Position numbers and translations under genes: made by a program
Part shown: positions 20,707-25,901 of the stretch, piece by piece
How the letters are laid out: every line of letters begins with the position of its first letter
How positions within the stretch are numbered: position 1 is the stretch's first letter
The notes under the pieces: generated by a model
Database searches by the model: none
The model's input: the letters and a program-made list of their open reading frames with translations, nothing else
What the model was told of the DNA's origin: nothing
Assembly: GCA_017861095.1 (NCBI GenBank)
Contig: JAGFXI010000003.1
Coordinates: 1-25,901 of the forward strand
Source of the DNA: Deltaproteobacteria bacterium
Lineage (GTDB): Bacteria; Desulfobacterota; Syntrophobacteria; BM002
Length of the DNA: 25,901 nt
Direction: 5' to 3'

Positions 20707-22062
20707 CTACTCACTTACACCGGCGACTGCCCCCGGCTCGAATGTCGCCGTTGTGGATTGGGTGGCCGTGAATCGGCGCTCCAGCAGATTGCCGGAAAAC
20801 CCTTTTCCTGTTCGCGAGGCAGGCTGCCAAGCGAAGCAAGTCGAATCTGGAGCTACCTCCCCAGACCGGTAGCCCTCCTTCTCAGGTTTCCCTCGCAAGT
20901 GATTCTCAGCGTCCTTCCTCGTAAGAAAGATGAGGTAATCATCCATTAATTCAACTTGAACTGCAAAGATCCCGTACCTGCTCACGTAGTACTTGCCGTC
21001 CCCTTGTTTCTCTAATGGATAGATTTTGTTCTCATAGATCCCGTTCTTTCGGTTGTACTGCGTGTTTCTCTCCCTGGGAATCACGAGGAAGACATTATTA
21101 GGGAGCGGGACGAGTGAGTTCCCTTGCCTTATTTTGGCCTCGGTCAGGTACTTGCTCTGACCGAGGTTTTTGATCTGGTTATTGACCACGATGGGGACCT
21201 TTTCTCCCGCAAGGGGAAGAGGGAGACCCGACTTCCAATGATTATATAGGAGAAGCCCGGAAACGAGAAGAAGCAGTGTGAGCAGGCTGAGCACCACTTT
21301 TCGCGGGCTCATCAGCCGAGGAATTCTCAAACCCCACAAGGCCCCGTGGGAGCTGGCGAGAGAGAGGGACGACCGACCTCGACGTGCTGACGGCGAGAAT
21401 GTGCGACGGTACTTGTAGACCACCGTGTCGTCGATGGTCTGCCACCTCTTCTTGAAATCAGTCTTGTTGGCGATCCTCTCCCAGGTAGAGGCGGAGATCA
21501 AGAGCTCACCAGGGCGGCCGTATTTCTGGAGGTGTCCGGCAATGTCTATATCCCGTTCCGTTATCTGTCCCAGATCCTTCACATCATCGAGGAGAAGAGT
21601 TCCGGTATTAATGCCAATGCGAACGTTGAGATAGCGCCTCAGGGAGGATTGCTCTTTGTTGAACTGCTTCAAGCCGCTGAGAATATTAATGGCGATATCT
21701 ACGGTCTTTTGCGGTGCCTCGTAAAGGCACATGACTCCGTCGCCGGAGAAAACTGATGCCAAAGATCCCGTGATGTGTTCCGCGATGTAGCGGTGAAAAG
21801 CCTGAAAGGTTTGGATTACTTTCAGGCTGTCCTCACCTTCTTTGAGCTTAGTTGAATTGACGATGTCAATACTCAAGAATGTGCCATTCCGATAGTGGCC
21901 ATACAGATCCACTATCATCCTGTACTGCTCTCGCTCGAGCTCCTTCTTCCGTTCGAGCTTCTTCGCGAGGGTCTCTTGCTCTTCAGCGTTCCCCATAACT
22001 GCTATATGAGATCGCTCGGTCGCGGCGATCGGAACGTCATTCGTCGAGCTTACAGTAATCAT
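20707..22062 (-). CDS. Class III cyclase-like protein with C-terminal membrane anchor (copy B)
   Basis: 451 residues from ATG 22062; an internal ATG (residue 23) is an alternative start. The layout is the same as copy A: short coiled N-terminus, cyclase domain with Asp66 (LSIDIVNS) and Asp108 (FSGDGVMC), NVRIGINTGTLLLDD strand, then DIDIAGHL in place of the NLAAR motif (Asp173 and His177 replace Asn and Arg; Val104 replaces the purine-selecting Lys). TM at 256-273. The extracytoplasmic part contains NVFLVIPRERNTQYNRKNG, shared with copy A. The C-terminal tail after KEGYRSGEV is unique. Activity as a cyclase is uncertain; nucleotide binding or signalling remains possible. A sigma-70 promoter lies upstream on the minus strand. 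Confidence 0.8.
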   Translation of the reverse strand: MITVSSTNDVPIAATERSHIAVMGNAEEQETLAKKLERKKELEREQYRMIVDLYGHYRNGTFLSIDIVNSTKLKEGEDSLKVIQTFQAFHRYIAEHITGSLASVFSGDGVMCLYEAPQKTVDIAINILSGLKQFNKEQSSLRRYLNVRIGINTGTLLLDDVKDLGQITERDIDIAGHLQKYGRPGELLISASTWERIANKTDFKKRWQTIDDTVVYKYRRTFSPSARRGRSSLSLASSHGALWGLRIPRLMSPRKVVLSLLTLLLLVSGLLLYNHWKSGLPLPLAGEKVPIVVNNQIKNLGQSKYLTEAKIRQGNSLVPLPNNVFLVIPRERNTQYNRKNGIYENKIYPLEKQGDGKYYVSRYGIFAVQVELMDDYLIFLTRKDAENHLRGKPEKEGYRSGEVAPDSTCFAWQPASRTGKGFSGNLLERRFTATQSTTATFEPGAVAGVSE

Positions 22063-22178
22063 TATTTCGTGCTTCCCCGTGTCTTCGGCTCCCGCTATTG
22101 TACCAGTCGCGGGACCCGGATGCCACGGAAACTGATCAGCTTCTTCTCTGGCTCCTCCGACCTGGCGACCCTGAGAGA

Positions 22179-22207
22179 TTTGTATGCTATCTTCATTGAA
22201 AAGTCAA
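22179..22207 (-). promoter_or_regulatory. Sigma-70 promoter of the cyclase pair
   Basis: On the minus strand: TTGACT (22207-22202), 17-bp spacer, TACAAA (22184-22179). Matches are 5 of 6 and 4 of 6. The start near 22172 gives a leader of about 110 bases. Confidence 0.55.
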
Positions 22208-22344
22208 AGGAAGCGATGGGGCGCCGAGACGCGCCAGGGGCGCATCCGGTGTGGCGCAGGAGGCTATCGCCAGCTCGGGCCAAGACTGATACCGGTCAGC
22301 GGTCCTTCCGGCCGCGGCCAGACGAAGCGCTCCGACATGAACCC

Positions 22345-22374
22345 TTATACGAATCTGTGGTGAGGGAGTATAAT
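22345..22374 (+). promoter_or_regulatory. Possible promoter of the CBS-protein gene
   Basis: TATAAT (22369-22374) is a perfect -10 box. The -35 at the right distance (TTATAC, 18-bp spacer) is poor, so it may depend on an activator. Confidence 0.35.
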
Positions 22375-22484
22375 CTAACCAGCGCGGTACCGCCCCTGCT
22401 TCCGTACCGGCGGATGATTCGGGGTCGCCGGAACGGTTGGCAGGTGCTAGATCATGGTCAACCTCCTCGAAAGGAGAGCACCCT

Positions 22485-23813
22485 TTGAGTACCCTTGTTT
22501 TCGAGATTCTCGTCATTTTTTTGCTGCTTTTGGCTAACGGCATGTTTGCCATGTCCGAGATAGCCGTTATTTCGGCCAGGAAGACCAGACTCCAGCAGTT
22601 GGCGGAAGAGGGAAATCGAGGTGCCCGAGCGGCCCTAATGCTCACCACTGACCCGAACCAGTTTCTTGCGACGATTCAGGTGGGCATCACCTTGATCGGC
22701 ATTTTCGCGGGCGCCTTCGGCGGGGCAACCCTTGCCGAAGGACTGGGGAGGCGCCTCAGTACAGTCCCCGCCATCGCCCCGTACAGCCACGCCGTCGCCG
22801 TCGGGATCGTCGTCGTCGGGATCACTTACTTTACCCTCATCATCGGCGAGTTGGTGCCCAAGCGCCTCGCCCTCGGGAACGCCGAGCGAATCGCGGTGAA
22901 GGTGGCAGTCCCCATGCGTCTTCTGAGCACCCTCTCTTCACCGATAGTCCGGCTCCTGAGCCTCTCAACGAATATTGCTCTTCGCCTCCTCGGGGTCAAG
23001 CACGTTCCGTCGCCGCCGGTCACCCCGGAGGAGCTCAAGGTGATGATCGAACAGGGCATGGAGACCGGCGTCTTTGAAGAGGCCGAGCAGGACATGATAG
23101 AGGGGGTCCTCCGTCTGGACGAGCGCCAGGTCGGCGCCTTCATGACCCCCCGAACACAGATCGTCTGGCTCGATCTCGAGGACTCGGCGGAGGACATGCA
23201 CCGGAAGATCAAGGAGAGCCACTACTCACGCTTTCCGGTGAGTAAGGGCAGTCTCGACAACGTTCTCGGCATCCTTCGCAGCAAAGATCTCTTGGCGCAA
23301 AGCCTTGCCTGCAAGCCCCTCGATCTGAAGCCTCTCCTGCGTCCCGCCCGGTTCATCCCGGAGACCATCTCGGCGCTGAAGGCATTGGAGTTGCTCAGGG
23401 CCCGGGGGGTGCACCTGGCGCTGGTGACGGACGAGTACGGCGGCATCCAGGGAATGGTGACGCACCATGATATTCTCGAGGCGATTGTCGGCTTCATTCC
23501 ATCGGCAGGTGCGCCGGCAGAGCCCGGGGCGGTACAGCGGGATGACGGTTCCTGGCTCATCGACGGCCTCATGGACATCGATGAGCTGAAAGAAATCTTC
23601 GACCTCAAGAGGTTGCCTGGCGAAGAGCAGGGCAGCTATCATACCGTCGGCGGGTTCATCATGAGCCAGACGAGCAGCATCCCGTCGGTGGGGCAGCACT
23701 TCGAATGGGGAAATCTTCGCTTTGAGGTGGTAGATATGGATGGGCGGCGGGTGGACAAGGTACTGGTCACGCCGATCCAGAGGGATGCTCTTGGGAGCGC
23801 AGGAAAGAGATGA
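22485..23813 (+). CDS. CNNM/CorC-type transporter (DUF21 + CBS pair + CorC_HlyC)
   Basis: 442 residues. The start is TTG 22485, since AAAGGAG sits 8-9 bases upstream and the protein then begins directly with its first TM helix (TLVFEILVIFLLLLANGMFA). The DUF21 membrane domain (about 1-195) includes MSEIAVISARKTRLQQLAEE and ITLIGIFAGAFGGATLAEGL. It is followed by a pair of CBS domains (about 205-330: FMTPRTQIVWLDLEDSAEDM, SHYSRFPVSKG, LVTDEYGGIQGMVTHHDILE). The C-terminal CorC_HlyC domain (about 350-435) has YHTVGGFIM. Older annotation calls these hemolysins; the family is implicated in Mg2+ or Co2+ efflux and resistance, with CBS domains sensing nucleotides. It is complete and intact. Confidence 0.9.
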   Translation: MSTLVFEILVIFLLLLANGMFAMSEIAVISARKTRLQQLAEEGNRGARAALMLTTDPNQFLATIQVGITLIGIFAGAFGGATLAEGLGRRLSTVPAIAPYSHAVAVGIVVVGITYFTLIIGELVPKRLALGNAERIAVKVAVPMRLLSTLSSPIVRLLSLSTNIALRLLGVKHVPSPPVTPEELKVMIEQGMETGVFEEAEQDMIEGVLRLDERQVGAFMTPRTQIVWLDLEDSAEDMHRKIKESHYSRFPVSKGSLDNVLGILRSKDLLAQSLACKPLDLKPLLRPARFIPETISALKALELLRARGVHLALVTDEYGGIQGMVTHHDILEAIVGFIPSAGAPAEPGAVQRDDGSWLIDGLMDIDELKEIFDLKRLPGEEQGSYHTVGGFIMSQTSSIPSVGQHFEWGNLRFEVVDMDGRRVDKVLVTPIQRDALGSAGKR

Positions 23814-23825
23814 GAGGTGCGCGGA

Positions 23826-24194
23826 GTGAAGGCGGCATGGAAGATCTATCTCTGGCTGGCGGTGATAACCTACGCCGGGGTTACCGTGTACACCGGGCTG
23901 CGAGCTTCCCCTTCTCTCTGGGTTGAGGTCGCAGTCACCCTTGTCGCTTTCATCGGCCTGTATGGCTATGCCTACTCCAGACGGATCGGGAAAGCCCTGT
24001 TCTGGAAGGCGTGGCTCTTCGTGCTCATCTGCTGGGATCTGGTGAGCGCCCTGGTGTACGTGAAGATGATGAGCATCCTCATGCTCGTTCCTTTCCTCTG
24101 GTTTTTTGTGCCGCTCTGCATGGCGCTCTACACGTACGGCTTCCGCTCTCCTTTGCTCTGGGAAGTGAAGCCAGTTGGTTCTCCGGCTACCTGA
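23826..24194 (+). CDS. Small four-helix membrane protein
   Basis: 122 residues from GTG 23826, chosen because AGAGG lies 8 bases upstream; GTG 23817 in the same frame would add three residues. It has four hydrophobic stretches: WKIYLWLAVITYAGVTVYTG, WVEVAVTLVAFIGLYGYAYS, FWKAWLFVLICWDLVSALVY and MLVPFLWFFVPLCMALYTYG. The connecting loops are short and the TM2-TM3 loop is basic (SRRIGK). It is 12 bp downstream of the CBS transporter gene and likely co-transcribed. No family is recognised; it could be an accessory subunit of the transporter. Confidence 0.7.
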   Translation: MKAAWKIYLWLAVITYAGVTVYTGLRASPSLWVEVAVTLVAFIGLYGYAYSRRIGKALFWKAWLFVLICWDLVSALVYVKMMSILMLVPFLWFFVPLCMALYTYGFRSPLLWEVKPVGSPAT

Positions 24195-24252
24195 GGCAAA
24201 GATCTTCTGCCTCCAGGCCCTCATCAAGAAGACCCGTTGTCCCTTTCCTCAC

Positions 24253-24280
24253 TTGCCCTACACAAATTCGTGCCTAGAAT
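24253..24280 (+). promoter_or_regulatory. Candidate promoter of the P-type ATPase gene
   Basis: TTGCCC (24253-24258), 16-bp spacer, TAGAAT (24275-24280). Matches are 4 of 6 and 5 of 6. The start near 24287 leaves about 54 bases before ATG 24341. Confidence 0.45.
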
Positions 24281-24340
24281 GTGAGCGTTCAACCACCTAC
24301 CCGGGGATGTCCCTTTACTACAAGCAGCCGCGAGGGAAAG

Positions 24341-25901
24341 ATGAGCGACTGGCACAGAATTGACGCTGTAGACGTGGTGAAACGCTTGGGCACGGATGCC
24401 ACTGCCGGCCTGGCTGAGTCCGAGGCCGCCCGCCGCTTGCAGGAGCACGGTCGGAACGAGATTGCCGAGCGCGGGGGACGGAGTGCGTGGAAGATCCTCT
24501 GGGAGCAGCTCACCGCGACGATGGTGGTGATCCTCATCATCGCCGCCGTCGTCTCCGGTCTCCTGGGTTCATTCAAGGACACGGGCTCAAGAAACTCGCA
24601 GTGCCGACCGTGAGAGTAATGCGGGGTGGACAGTTCCGGGAGATCTCGTCCCGGGAGCTCGTGCCGGGGGACGTCCTCCTCCTGGAGAGCGGAAATCTCG
24701 TTCCCGCCGATTGCCGTCTCCTGGAGAGTGTGAATCTTCGCATTCAAGAGGCGGCCCTTACCGGCGAATCCGAGCCGGTGGAAAAGCACGTGGAGCCCCT
24801 GGCTGGCGAGCTCCCCCTCGGCGACCGCCGGAACATGGCTTACATGGGAACGGTCGTCACTCTGGGACGGGGCCGAGCGGTGGTGGTAGCAACCGGAATG
24901 GGGACCGAGCTGGGGAACATAGCCGACCTCATGCAGACGGCCGGCCAGGAGCAGACGCCGCTTCAGCGACGCCTCGACCAGCTCGGGCGAGCCCTGGCGG
25001 TTGTCGGTCTCGGCATCGCCGGCCTCATCCTCGTCCTTGGGCTTCTTCGCGGGGACGAACTCACCCACATGCTCCTCACCGGCGTGAGCGTCGCGGTGGC
25101 CATTGTCCCTGAGGGTCTGCCGGCCGTGGTCACCATCACCCTCGCCCTCGGGGCCCAAAGGATGCTCCGGCGCCGGGCCCTCATCCGCAAGCTCCCGGCG
25201 GTGGAGACCCTCGGCTCCGTGACCGTGATCTGCTCCGACAAGACCGGGACCCTCACCGAGAACCGCATGACCGTGGTGGTCCTCGATGTCGCGGGGCACG
25301 AGGTGAACCTGAGCGAGGAGGTGCGCCGAGGCGTGACTCGGTTTGCGAGGGAGGATCTGGCCGCCACGCCGTCGCCTTTCCCGTTGCTGCTCTTGGGTGG
25401 AGCTCTCTGTAACGACGCCCAGCTCGTTCCCGGCCCGACCGAGGGCAAGTTCCACTCCCTCGGCGATCCCACCGAGGGCGCACTCGTTGTGGCTGCAGCA
25501 CGCCTGGGGTTCTGGAAGGGCGAGCTGGAGAAGATGCTGCCCCGGGTGCACGAGTTTCCTTTCGACTCGGAGCGCAAACGAATGACCACGGTGCACAAGG
25601 GCTCGGGCAAACCGCTTCCGGCTCTCGCCCAAGAAGGGCTCGACGGCTCACCCTACGTCGCCTTCACCAAGGGGTCGGTGGATGGGCTTCTCGAAATATC
25701 GGATCGGGTATGGGTGAACAGCCAGGCCGAACCGCTGACCACGGAATGGCAGGAGCGGATCCGGATCGCCAATGAGAAGATGGCGAAGAACGGGATGCGT
25801 GTCCTCGGGGTTTCCTTTCAGCCCCGGAAGTCCGCCGCCGACCCGGGAGAACCCCTGGAGCGGAACCTGATCTTTGTAGGCCTTTTCGGTCTCATCGACC
25901 C
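24341..25901 (+). pseudogene. Type II (Ca2+-like) P-type ATPase with internal frameshifting deletion; 3' end beyond window
   Basis: ATG 24341 begins MSDWHRIDAVDVVKRLGTDA, a cation-ATPase N-terminal domain leading into TM1 (TMVVILIIAAVVSGLLGSFK). The frame then reads 11 more residues and stops at TGA 24611-24613. From 24586 a different frame continues the enzyme: LKKLAVPTVRVMRGGQ, ELVPGDVLLLESGNLVPADC, ALTGESEPV, PEGLP in TM4, the phosphorylation site DKTGTLTEN and the nucleotide-binding GDPTEGALVVAAARLGF and AFTKGSVDGLL, open to the window end. By comparison with SERCA/PMR1-type pumps, about 27 codons covering TM2 and the following stalk (the ILxxxxLNAxxGxxQExRAEKA region) are missing. The missing length is 1 modulo 3. 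PEGLP points to Ca2+ or Mn2+ transport in the intact relative. Confidence 0.85.

Larger units (their letters stand above)
22063..22484. other. Divergent intergenic region between cyclase and CBS-protein genes
   Basis: I see no convincing gene. The open frames here are antisense or extensions of neighbours without ribosome-binding sites. It holds the minus-strand promoter (22179-22207) and a -10-like TATAAT on the plus strand (22369-22374). Confidence 0.5.

Noticed and set aside
23226..25632. Long minus-strand open frames (333 and 447 codons) opposite the CBS protein and the P-type ATPase
   Set aside because: They are antisense to strongly recognisable genes and have His/Arg/Pro-biased composition typical of GC-rich shadow frames.
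1..25901. tRNA genes, CRISPR arrays, attachment-site duplications
   Set aside because: I looked for T-loop consensus, regularly spaced direct repeats and repeats flanking the integrase, and found none inside the window.

Overview
The window looks like a GC-rich Gram-negative bacterial chromosome. Signs of this are a lipoprotein, an NtrC-type sigma-54 activator with a matching -24/-12 promoter, and a TSUP exporter paired with a TIGR02186/Alph_Pro_TM membrane protein. A lineage such as Desulfobacterota, Nitrospirota or NC10 would fit, but the sequence does not fix it. I see no rRNA, tRNA, CRISPR array or complete insertion sequence.

Region 1 (1-7245) is accessory DNA, best read as a decaying integrative element. 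It holds many very small genes: basic, cysteine-rich or two-helix membrane proteins, several with GTGA/ATGA/TAATG overlaps, short GC hairpins between them and strong Shine-Dalgarno sites. Several are frameshifted. At its right end a ribbon-helix-helix gene behind a consensus sigma-70 promoter overlaps a tyrosine recombinase that has lost the middle of its catalytic domain. This region also holds the most unusual non-coding signals. One is a self-contained minus-strand RNA gene at 5572-5722, with a promoter, a 5'-3' closing stem and a U tract. Another is a branched three-way-junction terminator at 3723-3798. There is also a four-copy GTTCAC...GTTAG motif.

Region 2 (7607-18591) is an intact signalling and stress cluster on the plus strand. 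A membrane histidine kinase and an NtrC-family activator are followed by an intergenic region with three related half-palindromic sites and a sigma-54 promoter. Next comes a tightly packed operon: UspA, a TSUP (TauE/SafE) anion exporter, a TIGR02186 membrane protein, a PEP-synthase-like phosphotransferase that keeps the ATP-grasp and phospho-histidine domains but has an unrelated C-terminal domain instead of the PEP TIM barrel, and a stand-alone receiver. Three double-domain universal stress proteins follow. The inferred logic is that the kinase/activator pair senses an envelope or metabolic condition and switches on the operon through sigma-54.

Region 3 (18829-25901) holds a transglutaminase-like protein, two tandem minus-strand class III cyclase homologues with a C-terminal membrane anchor and altered catalytic residues, a CNNM/CorC-type CBS transporter, a small four-helix membrane protein, and a type II (Ca2+-like) P-type ATPase that carries an internal out-of-frame deletion and runs off the right edge.
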